This document shows positions 1 to 5,183 of a stretch of 8,846 nucleotides of DNA, in pieces (positions within the stretch are counted from its first letter, which is position 1; every line of letters starts with the position of its first letter). Made by a program: the position numbers and the translations under genes. The stretch covers positions 1-8,846 of the forward strand of contig JAPUKT010000337.1 of assembly GCA_027295555.1 (NCBI GenBank), read 5' to 3'. Source of the DNA: Deltaproteobacteria bacterium. GTDB lineage: Bacteria > Myxococcota_A > Polyangia > Polyangiales > Houyiibacteriaceae. Below the pieces are notes generated by a model. It searched no databases, had not been told where the DNA came from, and saw only the letters and a list, made by a program, of their open reading frames with translations.

Positions 1-1043
1 TGGACGACCCACAATTCCTGCGGGCCACGCCCCACGACGATCGCCGGGAGGTCACCGCATACGTCACCGTCATGAAGGGCTGCGACGAGCGATGCACATT
101 TTGTATCGTTCCTTATACACGGGGGCCCGAGCGCTATCGCCCTGGGGACGAGATCGTGGGCGAGATCCAGGATCTGGTGGCGGGCGGTGTGCGAGAGATC
201 ACCTTGCTCGGGCAGACCGTGAATTCATGGCACGAGCCTGGCTCCCGAGCCGAGGCGAAACCGACCTCGAGGCTGGCGGCCTCCACCTCCCAGTTCGCGG
301 GGCTGCTGCGTCGGATCGCGCGCGAGGTGCCGGATCTGTTCAGACTCCGCTACACCTCGCCCCATCCCCGACATATCACCCCGGAGCTTGTCTCCGCGCA
401 CGCCGACCTCGAGGTGCTTCCGGCCCACGTCCATTTACCGGTGCAGTCCGGTTCCGATCGAGTCCTCAAACGGATGGCGCGCCGCTACACGGCACAGGAC
501 TACATCGAGCGCACGCGCGCGTTGAAGGCAGCCAAGCCTGGGCTCACCTTGTCCACCGACTTCATCGTGGGTTTCCCGGGAGAGACGGACGACGACTTCG
601 AACGAACCCTCGACCTCGTACGGGAGGTGGGCTTCGTTGCGGCGTTCGGATTCAAGTATTCGGCGCGCCCGTACACGCCCGCTCTTCAACTTGGCGATGG
701 GGTGCCAGAGAATATAAAGGACGAGCGGCTCGCACGGCTCTTCGCCGTCGTTGAAACGCAGCAGCGTGCGCATTTGGAATCTTTGGTCGGAACCGATCAA
801 CGCGTGCTGGTCGAAGGGCCGTCGCCGGGCGACTCGGGTCGTTTTGCCGGACGCACCGATCGAAATGAGATCGTGCATCTCGTTGCGCCCGAGGGATACG
901 ATCCAACAGGTGAGCTCGTGACCGTCACTATCGACGCGCCGTTTCGGCACAGCCTGTCTGGTTACATGACCGGGGCCGGGCATCTGCAACGCTCCAGACG
1001 GCGCACGAGGCTTTCCGTGCTCGATGCGGGAGGACCAGGCTGA
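1..1043 (+). CDS. miaB: MiaB, tRNA-2-methylthio-N6-dimethylallyladenosine synthase (5' partial)
   Basis: Radical-SAM methylthiotransferase that adds the 2-methylthio group to i6A at position 37 of tRNAs reading UNN codons; a cytoplasmic two-cluster iron-sulfur enzyme. The reading frame is open from base 3, so the N-terminal UPF0004 domain and the start lie left of the window; 346 codons are visible. Seen directly: YVTVMKGC leading into the radical-SAM motif CDERCTFC (Cys codons at 81, 93 and 102), then IVPYTRGPERYRP, the LLGQTVNSW segment, STDFIVGFPGETDDDF, and a FKYSARPYTPA segment matching the MiaB FxYSxRPgTpA motif. A C-terminal TRAM domain spans about 765-975. The PYTRG and YSxRP signatures favour MiaB over MtaB or RimO. 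The stop TGA at 1041-1043 overlaps the proposed start of the next gene, indicating coupling. One oddity is a charged, Ser/Ala-rich stretch after the NSW motif (about 225-290), longer than in many MiaB proteins. Confidence 0.93.
   Translation, partial: DDPQFLRATPHDDRREVTAYVTVMKGCDERCTFCIVPYTRGPERYRPGDEIVGEIQDLVAGGVREITLLGQTVNSWHEPGSRAEAKPTSRLAASTSQFAGLLRRIAREVPDLFRLRYTSPHPRHITPELVSAHADLEVLPAHVHLPVQSGSDRVLKRMARRYTAQDYIERTRALKAAKPGLTLSTDFIVGFPGETDDDFERTLDLVREVGFVAAFGFKYSARPYTPALQLGDGVPENIKDERLARLFAVVETQQRAHLESLVGTDQRVLVEGPSPGDSGRFAGRTDRNEIVHLVAPEGYDPTGELVTVTIDAPFRHSLSGYMTGAGHLQRSRRRTRLSVLDAGGPG
1028..1042 (+). promoter_or_regulatory. Shine-Dalgarno and CTG start deciding the VanZ 5' end
   Basis: GGGAGG at 1028-1033 is followed by six bases and CTG at 1040-1042, which overlaps the miaB TGA (CTGA). 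The ribosome binding site lies inside the last miaB codons, a typical termination-reinitiation arrangement. No ATG/GTG/TTG candidate with comparable spacing exists in this frame. Confidence 0.55.
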
Positions 1044-1429
1044 CCCCCGACGTAGGGTGGCGGCGCCTCCGCCCTTGGCGCTTCGCCATCTTGTATATGG
1101 CCCTCATCTTTGTGGTCTCGTCGATCGAGGTGCAGCTGCCGGCGGTGCGGTATTTTCCGTTTCGAGACAAGGGCATTCACTTCCTCGAGTACCTGGTGCT
1201 CGGGTGGCTTTGCAGCGCTGCCTCGTCGCGAACTTGGCCCTCTGCCTTGGCTTGGCGCACGGCTTCGTTCGCGGTGTTCGTCGCCGTTCTTTGGGGGCTG
1301 TCGGATGAGATTCACCAAGCGTGGGTGCCGGGTCGGTCGTCGGAGGTCGGCGACGTCGTCGCGGATGCGCTCGGAGCGCTGGCGGGCACCGTTGGGTGGC
1401 ATCTGTTTTCAAACAGAACTGTGAGCTAA
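1040..1429 (+). CDS. VanZ-family small membrane protein, probable CTG start
   Basis: A 129-residue VanZ-like integral membrane protein. The family is named for VanZ, which gives low-level teicoplanin resistance in enterococci; the role of chromosomal members like this one is unknown. Diagnostic motifs are RDKGIHFLEYLVLG and GLSDEIHQAWVPGRSSEVGD followed by ADALGALAG. Four hydrophobic segments are visible: FAILYMALIFVVSS, the HFLEY region, ASFAVFVAVLWG and ALGALAGTVGWHLF. Start choice: no ATG or GTG lies in frame before the first membrane segment. A TTG (1091) and an ATG (1097) fall inside it and have no Shine-Dalgarno sequence. CTG at 1040 sits 6 nt after a strong GGGAGG (1028-1033), adds the basic leader RRLRPWR expected before membrane segment 1, and forms a CTGA overlap with the miaB stop. 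Translational coupling to miaB is therefore likely. Family call firm; exact start inferred. Confidence 0.85.
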   Translation: MTPDVGWRRLRPWRFAILYMALIFVVSSIEVQLPAVRYFPFRDKGIHFLEYLVLGWLCSAASSRTWPSALAWRTASFAVFVAVLWGLSDEIHQAWVPGRSSEVGDVVADALGALAGTVGWHLFSNRTVS

Positions 1430-1465
1430 TGCACCGGAAATTTCACCTAAGAGGCGTAGGTACCA

Positions 1466-1494
1466 TTGACGGTTCCGTTGTTGCTGTTTAGCTT
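1466..1494 (+). promoter_or_regulatory. Candidate sigma70-type promoter in the miaB-vanZ downstream gap
   Basis: TTGACG at 1466-1471, a 17-base spacer and TAGCTT at 1489-1494. The -35 box matches consensus at 5 of 6 positions and the -10 at 3 of 6. The same TAGCTT at the same 17-base spacing occurs with a perfect TTGACA upstream of the rhh-lepA unit (4305-4333), which raises the chance that both are real. Transcription would start near 1500 and run into the terminator at 1580-1625. Confidence 0.4.
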
Positions 1495-1499
1495 TTAAC

Positions 1500-1625
1500 C
1501 CATGGGGACCCAGGTGTTCTCGTAATAACAAAACTCCACACTAATCCGGTGGGCCGCTCCTTATAACCACCGGTTGCCCTCGCCCGGTCGTGTTCTCCCC
1601 CCTCCAACGACCGGGCGACTCTTTT
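1500..1625 (+). ncRNA. Candidate structured small RNA or vanZ 3' UTR
   Basis: About 125 nt with no credible reading frame, less GC-rich than the flanking genes, bounded by the candidate promoter at 1466-1494 and an intrinsic terminator. Complementary arms can be read directly: GGTGT 1513-1517 with ACACT 1538-1542 (one G-U pair), CCGGTGG 1546-1552 with CCACCGG 1567-1573, and the 12-bp terminator stem. I do not recognise it as 6S, 4.5S, tmRNA, RNase P RNA or a known riboswitch. The alternative is that it is simply the 150-nt 3' UTR of the miaB-vanZ transcript. Transcription is inferred from the promoter and terminator pair, not shown. Confidence 0.35.
1580..1625 (+). terminator. Intrinsic terminator
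   Basis: Perfect 12-bp GC-rich stem TCGCCCGGTCGT (1580-1591) and ACGACCGGGCGA (1607-1618), with a 15-base pyrimidine-rich loop and a short T tract CTCTTTT after the stem (1619-1625). It ends the miaB-vanZ transcript or the candidate small RNA. The T tract is followed directly by the hexamer array. Confidence 0.8.
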
Positions 1626-1630
1626 AATCG

Positions 1631-1742
1631 GCGCCAGCGCCAGAGCCAGCGCCAGCGCCAAGCGCCAGCTCCAGCGTCAAGTGTCAGCGCCAGCGTCAAG
1701 CGTCAGCGTCAGCGCCAGCGCTAGCGCCAAGCATCAGCGCCA
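1631..1742 (+). repeat. Degenerate hexanucleotide array, consensus GCG(C/T)CA, 18 units
   Basis: The 112 bases parse completely into 18 head-to-tail units close to GCGCCA or GCGTCA. Fourteen are 6 bp and four are 7 bp with an extra leading A (starting at 1661, 1680, 1699 and 1730). The first three heptamers are spaced exactly three units apart, giving a 19-bp higher-order period over 1661-1717. Variants seen are GAGCCA, GCTCCA, GCGCTA, AGTGTCA and AGCATCA. The array begins 5 bases after the terminator T tract and ends about 48 bp before the next gene. Open frames through it are by-products of its composition. A short inverted relative lies at 5871-5906. Together with the promoter, RNA candidate and terminator this accounts for most of the gene-free stretch 1430-1790; I see nothing further in 1743-1790 except a G-rich ribosome binding site. 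Confidence 0.9.
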
Positions 1743-1790
1743 GAGTTACAAGCGGTTTTCATCGAGCCGCAGTGGGGGTAGTTTTTCGGG

Positions 1791-2246
1791 GTGTCGGTCG
1801 ACTTCATGTTCAGGCGCTTCAACCCGGTGGTTTCGGCGGTGCTGCGGTCGCCGTTTCATTGGGTGCTGAGCTTTGGGCTGATGTTGATCACGGTCACCGG
1901 TAGGCGCACCGGGCGCGTGTACACCATTCCGGTCGGGTACCAGCGCGAGGGCGACGTGATTACCATCTTGGTTTCCGAAGCGCCGAGCAAACAGTGGTGG
2001 CGCAACTTCCACGATCCGGCACCGGTGCGACTGCGCGTGCGCGGCAAAGATCTCGAAGGTATGGCCGAGGTCATTCCCCCCGACAGCGCCGAGTTCCGCC
2101 TCCAAAGCGAACGAACCCTCCGCCGTCTCCCGTTCATGGGAAAGACGTTCGGGATCGACTACGACCGGCGGCGGGGCTTGACGGATCTTCACGTAGCCGA
2201 GCTCGGCCAAAACATCGCCATCGTGCAGATCAACTGTCGATCTTGA
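1791..2246 (+). CDS. Ddn-like nitroreductase/quinone reductase family protein (F420/flavin split-barrel, DUF385 type)
   Basis: A 151-residue soluble protein resembling the deazaflavin-dependent nitroreductase family (PF04075), small split beta-barrel proteins that bind F420H2 or a flavin-type cofactor and reduce quinones or nitro compounds. Visible hallmarks are an N-terminal amphipathic stretch (FMFRRFNPVVSAVL), the strand-turn signature VTGRRTGRVYTIPVGY (residues about 35-50, cf. family [KS]GRxRxxPL), hydrophobic strands ITILVS, and KQWWRNF at residues 67-73 (cf. family PxWYxNL), followed by DPAPVRLRVRGKDLEG. Length fits the family. GTG 1791 is chosen because an in-frame TAG at 1779-1781 precludes earlier starts and GGGGGT (1774-1779) precedes it; ATG 1806 is the alternative. 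Its last 17 bp overlap the lepA 3' end on the other strand. Cofactor and substrate cannot be read from sequence alone. Confidence 0.75.
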   Translation: MSVDFMFRRFNPVVSAVLRSPFHWVLSFGLMLITVTGRRTGRVYTIPVGYQREGDVITILVSEAPSKQWWRNFHDPAPVRLRVRGKDLEGMAEVIPPDSAEFRLQSERTLRRLPFMGKTFGIDYDRRRGLTDLHVAELGQNIAIVQINCRS

Positions 2247-4026
2247 GGATCGCATGAAACGCATCCTGCGGAATGTCGACGCTGCCCACGGCCTTCATGC
2301 GCTTCTTGCCTTCTTTTTGTTTCTCGAGGAGCTTGCGCTTTCGCGTGATGTCGCCGCCATAGCACTTGGCGGTGACGTCCTTGCGGAGCGCACGTACCGT
2401 CTCCCGAGAAACGATCTTCGAACCGATGGAGGCTTGAATGATCACCTCGTATTGTTGGCGCGGCACGATCTTCTTGAGCTTCGCGGCGAGCGCCCGGCCT
2501 AGATAATAGGCCTTGTCTTTGTGGACAACGGCGCTGAGCGCATCGACCTTTTGGCCGTTGAGCAGCATGTCGAGGCGGACCAACGGGTTCTCGCGATATC
2601 CGGAGAGCTCGTAGTCCATCGATGCGTACCCGCGCGTGGCGCTCTTCAGCTTGTCGAAGAAGTCGAAGAGCACCTCGGCGAGCGGCATTTGATAGATGAT
2701 GATGACCCGGTCCGACGAAGCGTATTGAATCCCTTCCTGCTCGCCGCGCCGGTCTTGGCAGAGCTTGATGACGGACCCCACGAACTCCGAGGGCACGTGA
2801 ATCGACACCTTGAGGTAGGGTTCTTCGATGCGAATGCGGCCGTCCGGGATTTGGGAAGGGTTGTCGACATCGAGCGTCTCCTCCTGGGTGTGTACGCGGT
2901 AGACCACGCTTGGTGCGGTGGTGATCAGGCCGATGTCGTATTCGCGCTCGAGCCGCTCCTGAATGATCTCCATATGCAGCAGCCCGAGAAAGCCGCATCG
3001 AAACCCGAACCCGAGCGCATCCGACGTCTCGGGCTCGAACATGAACGCCGCGTCGTTGAGGTTGAGCTTTTCGAGCGCATCGCGGAGCTCGGTGTACTGA
3101 TCGCTGTCCGTCGGGAAGATGCCGCAGAACACCATCGGCTTCACTTCTTTGAAGCCAGTTAGGGGCTCCTCGGCGCGGTTGTGGGCGAGGGTGATCGTGT
3201 CGCCAACCCTCGCGTCATGGATCGACTTGATGCTAGCCGCGAGGTAGCCGACCTCTCCGGGGCCCAAGTGGTCGAGCTCCTCCTGAAACGGCGCGTAGAC
3301 GCCGAGCTCGGTCACCTCGTATTCGGCTCCCGTTGCCATCAGCCGGATCTTGTCGCCTTTGGAAACGGTGCCGTCTTTGACGCGGACCATGCACACGGCA
3401 CCGCGATAGCTGTCGTACCAGCTGTCGAAAATCAATGCCCGTAGCGGGCCGTCTTCGAGCGTTTCGGGCGGCGGGATGCGTTCAACGACCGCCTCCAGGA
3501 TCTCTTTGACGCCTTCACCGGTCTTGGCGCTGCACGCCAGGACGTGTGAGCAGTCGAGGCCGACGACGTCCTCGACCTCTTGGCGAACCCGCTCCACGTC
3601 GGCGCTCGGTAGGTCGACCTTGTTGAAGACAGTGACGATCTCGAGGTCGTTTTCGACCGCAAGGTAGGCATTGGCCAGGGTCTGCGCTTCGACCCCTTGG
3701 GCGGCGTCCACCACCAGGAGGGCGCCATCACAGGCCGCGAGAGAACGCGACACCTCGTAGCTGAAGTCCACGTGGCCCGGGGTGTCGATGAGGTTCAATT
3801 GATACGTCTTGCCGTCTGCCGCCATGAAGGGCAGCCGGACTCCCTGCGCCTTGATCGTGATTCCGCGCTCCTGCTCGAGCTCCATGCGGTCGAGAAGCTG
3901 CTCTTTCTGCTCACGCGCAGAAACCGCCCCCGTCACATCGAGAAACCGGTCGGCGAGGGTGCTCTTCCCGTGGTCGATGTGAGCTATGATGCAAAAGTTA
4001 CGGATAAGGTGGAGATCGCTGCTCAA
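2230..4026 (-). CDS. lepA: LepA, elongation factor 4 (ribosome back-translocase GTPase)
   Basis: 598 residues, full length for LepA/EF4, a translational GTPase acting on the 70S ribosome and implicated in remobilising stalled ribosomes and in 30S biogenesis. GTPase motifs: G1 AHIDHGKS (15-22), G2 GIT (55-57), G3 DTPGH (81-85), G4 NKVD (135-138), G5 SAKTG (166-170). Domain II, the EF-G-like domains and the LepA-specific C-terminal domain follow, ending in KKRMKAVGSVDIPQDAFHAIL, as in typical LepA proteins (Lys-rich tail, GxVxIPqxAF). The start is TTG at 4024-4026: an in-frame TAG lies five codons upstream and no other start codon fits before IRNFCIIAHIDHGKST. The nearest clear Shine-Dalgarno (GGAGG, complement of 4043-4047) is 16 nt away, which is long. 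The gene is second in a leftward unit, 64 bp behind the RHH gene, and its stop overlaps the convergent Ddn-like gene. Confidence 0.97.
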   Translation of the reverse strand: MSSDLHLIRNFCIIAHIDHGKSTLADRFLDVTGAVSAREQKEQLLDRMELEQERGITIKAQGVRLPFMAADGKTYQLNLIDTPGHVDFSYEVSRSLAACDGALLVVDAAQGVEAQTLANAYLAVENDLEIVTVFNKVDLPSADVERVRQEVEDVVGLDCSHVLACSAKTGEGVKEILEAVVERIPPPETLEDGPLRALIFDSWYDSYRGAVCMVRVKDGTVSKGDKIRLMATGAEYEVTELGVYAPFQEELDHLGPGEVGYLAASIKSIHDARVGDTITLAHNRAEEPLTGFKEVKPMVFCGIFPTDSDQYTELRDALEKLNLNDAAFMFEPETSDALGFGFRCGFLGLLHMEIIQERLEREYDIGLITTAPSVVYRVHTQEETLDVDNPSQIPDGRIRIEEPYLKVSIHVPSEFVGSVIKLCQDRRGEQEGIQYASSDRVIIIYQMPLAEVLFDFFDKLKSATRGYASMDYELSGYRENPLVRLDMLLNGQKVDALSAVVHKDKAYYLGRALAAKLKKIVPRQQYEVIIQASIGSKIVSRETVRALRKDVTAKCYGGDITRKRKLLEKQKEGKKRMKAVGSVDIPQDAFHAILKIDS

Positions 4027-4042
4027 AGTGCGACGTCTCTAA

Positions 4043-4057
4043 CCTCCGGACATCCGG
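4043..4057 (-). promoter_or_regulatory. lepA ribosome binding site with overlapping small dyad
   Basis: On the minus strand GGAGG (complement of 4043-4047) precedes the lepA TTG by 16 bases. It is overlapped by the inverted repeat CCGGA-CA-TCCGG (4046-4057, plus strand). In RNA the dyad has only a 2-nt centre, so it is more plausible as a DNA site or a weak hairpin than a strong one. Distant Shine-Dalgarno plus TTG suggests modest lepA translation or coupling to the upstream gene. Confidence 0.3.
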
Positions 4058-4090
4058 GCAGCAATGCGGCGTCGTCGCTTTGTTCCGCGT

Positions 4091-4279
4091 CTATTTCTTG
4101 GAGCTGGAATCCAGCGACATCTGGCCGGGTAGCTGGTCTTGATGGCGGTCGAGGACGAGATCGATACCCTCGCGGATGTAGACTGCGACCGGCACTTTGG
4201 TGCGCTCATGCAGAAGCTTGAGACGCTCGTTCTGCTCGGGTGTGATGTAGACGGTGGTCGAAATCTTTTTGCGCGCCAT
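4091..4279 (-). CDS. Ribbon-helix-helix (CopG/Arc-like) small DNA-binding protein
   Basis: 62 residues. The N-terminal basic leader MARKK is followed by a beta-strand KISTTVYI (5-12), helix 1 from TPEQNERLKLLHERT (13-27) and helix 2 from VPVAVYIREGIDLVLDRHQ (29-47), then a polar tail. The strand-helix-helix order, the TPEQ helix cap and the xxYIREGIDLVL second helix are characteristic of RHH repressors that dimerise through the strand and insert it in the DNA major groove. The start ATG 4277-4279 has GAGGG 6 nt upstream. It is the first gene of a leftward unit with lepA and has a promoter containing a dyad, so autoregulation or regulation of the divergent lipoprotein genes is possible but unproven. 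No toxin partner is visible beside it, arguing against a standard antitoxin role. Confidence 0.85.
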   Translation of the reverse strand: MARKKISTTVYITPEQNERLKLLHERTKVPVAVYIREGIDLVLDRHQDQLPGQMSLDSSSKK

Positions 4280-4296
4280 CTGTGACCCTCAAGAAC

Positions 4297-4318
4297 GTGG
4301 CATGAAGCTACATGGCAC
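4297..4318. promoter_or_regulatory. Imperfect dyad centred on the rhh -10 box (candidate operator)
   Basis: GTGGCATG (4297-4304) and CATGGCAC (4311-4318) are inverted copies matching at 7 of 8 positions, flanking the six bases of the -10 element. A protein bound here would occlude promoter opening. The adjacent RHH protein is the obvious candidate ligand; this is inference from position only. Confidence 0.4.
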
Positions 4319-4333
4319 CATATATATTGTCAA
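4305..4333 (-). promoter_or_regulatory. Promoter of the rhh-lepA unit
   Basis: On the minus strand: a perfect -35 TTGACA (complement of 4328-4333), a 17-base AT-rich spacer and -10 TAGCTT (complement of 4305-4310). Transcription would start around 4298, giving a 5' leader of about 20 nt that holds the GAGGG ribosome binding site of the RHH gene. The local AT-rich run (4319-4328) stands out in this GC-rich context. Confidence 0.65.
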
Positions 4334-4335
4334 AT

Positions 4336-4358
4336 CGCGCGAGCCAGGGACTTGCGCG
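4336..4358. promoter_or_regulatory. Inverted repeat between divergent promoters
   Basis: CGCGCGAG (4336-4343), 7-base centre, CTTGCGCG (4351-4358): 7 of 8 positions are Watson-Crick complementary and the eighth is a G-T pair. It lies immediately upstream of the -35 of the rhh promoter and overlaps the possible -35 (TTGCGC) of the lipoprotein promoter. It may be a regulator site shared by the divergent units. Short GC-rich dyads also arise by chance here. Confidence 0.3.
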
Positions 4359-4389
4359 GCCATGGGGGTCGACCCTATCCTTATAGGGT
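4352..4389 (+). promoter_or_regulatory. Possible lipoprotein-operon promoter with a palindrome over the -10
   Basis: TTGCGC (4352-4357), an 18-base spacer and TATCCT (4376-4381), each 4 of 6 to consensus. The -10 lies inside the perfect inverted repeat ACCCTAT-CCTT-ATAGGGT (4372-4389). The palindrome is clear; the promoter reading is weaker and other -10 placements are possible. Confidence 0.35.
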
Positions 4390-4412
4390 TCGGGTTCCCG
4401 GGGGAAGCCAAA

Positions 4413-5183
4413 GTGTCTGTAAACATGGGTATTTTTGCGCGTGCCTTGTTCGGGCTTGCCGCTGCGGCGTGCCTGCCTGCGATGGGCTGCGCGAAGGGCT
4501 CGTCCCAGTCGCTTCCAAGCGGTTCGAGGATGGAAGCGGTCGAGTGCAGCGGGAAAGAAGTGACCCTCATTGATGTTAATGAGGACGGTCGGGCAGACAT
4601 TGAACACTTCGGACGTAACGGGCGTCGCTTCTGCTCGAAAGTAGACTTGAACTTTGACGGCAAGATAGACGTGGAACGGTTTTACGAAGCAGATGGAGAG
4701 CAGGTCGCCCACGAGCGGCACGACTTCGACTTCGATGGCCGCATCGATCAGCTGTCCTTCTATGAGGACGGTCGGCTGACCCGCAAAGAGCTCGACACCA
4801 ACTTTGATCACGCGATCGATACGTGGCTGTGGTGCGGCGATGGCTGGGTGTCCCGATCGGAGCGTGATCGGCGGTCCAACGGGCGTCCCGATGTGTGGGA
4901 GGTCTACGACCAAGGCCTCATCGTGGAAGCAAGCTACGACGACAACAACGATGACCGTCCCGAGAAGTGGGACGTGTTTCGGGGCGGTAAGCTCGTCCTG
5001 ACGAAGTATGACGACAATGGAGACGGCGTACCCGACCGTACGGACGAAATGCCTCTCCAAAGTATGGGCCCGGCCGATGACGCGCTTCGATGCGAGCGAG
5101 TCGAAGGGGCGGAGATCGCGACAGCCCAACCCAAGAAACCCGTAGCCCAGGGGTCTCAGGGGGTGTCGCAGGGGGGACCGTGA
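4413..5183 (+). CDS. Secreted lipoprotein with seven EF-hand-like D-x-[DN]-x-D-G repeats (first of a tandem pair)
   Basis: 256 residues from GTG 4413, chosen because GGGGAAG (4401-4407) is 5 nt upstream; ATG 4425 is possible but would be poorly spaced. The signal peptide (basic residue 10, hydrophobic ALFGLAAAACLPAMG) ends at Cys26 in AMGC, a non-ideal lipobox. Residues 54 to about 213 form seven units of mostly 24 residues: a D-x-[DN]-x-D-G-x-x-D loop, then an aromatic/hydrophobic strand ending in [DN]-G or G-G, then a charged linker. Examples are DLNFDGKID + VERFYEADG, DFDFDGRID + QLSFYEDG and DDNGDGVPD. The loops look like calcium-binding loops of the dockerin/TSP3 kind, but lack EF-hand flanking helices; the strand parts recall MORN/YwqK repeats. 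The Gln/Gly/Ser tail is low complexity. Likely membrane-anchored and facing the periplasm or surface. The stop overlaps the start of the paralogue by one base. Function unknown. Confidence 0.8.
   Translation: MSVNMGIFARALFGLAAAACLPAMGCAKGSSQSLPSGSRMEAVECSGKEVTLIDVNEDGRADIEHFGRNGRRFCSKVDLNFDGKIDVERFYEADGEQVAHERHDFDFDGRIDQLSFYEDGRLTRKELDTNFDHAIDTWLWCGDGWVSRSERDRRSNGRPDVWEVYDQGLIVEASYDDNNDDRPEKWDVFRGGKLVLTKYDDNGDGVPDRTDEMPLQSMGPADDALRCERVEGAEIATAQPKKPVAQGSQGVSQGGP

Noticed and set aside
1500..1625. 6S RNA, 4.5S RNA or a cobalamin-type riboswitch
   Set aside because: The long interrupted helix of 6S, the conserved SRP tip motif and riboswitch core motifs were not found; only generic stems and a terminator are visible.
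1631..1742. CRISPR array
   Set aside because: Units are 6-7 bp with no spacers, so this is a tandem microsatellite-like array.
1681..1869. A 62-codon open frame rich in Ser/Ala running out of the repeat array
   Set aside because: Its amino acids are the direct translation of the hexamer array, and it overlaps the better-supported Ddn-like gene in another frame; no ribosome binding site.
4091..4279. RHH protein as the antitoxin of a toxin-antitoxin pair
   Set aside because: No small toxin gene (RelE/ParE, PIN, MazF type) lies on either side; the neighbours are lepA and a divergent lipoprotein gene.
4254..4412. Upstream extension of the first lipoprotein gene to 4254
   Set aside because: It would run through the divergent promoter region and place the signal peptide internally; the GTG at 4413 with a good ribosome binding site gives a proper lipoprotein N-terminus.
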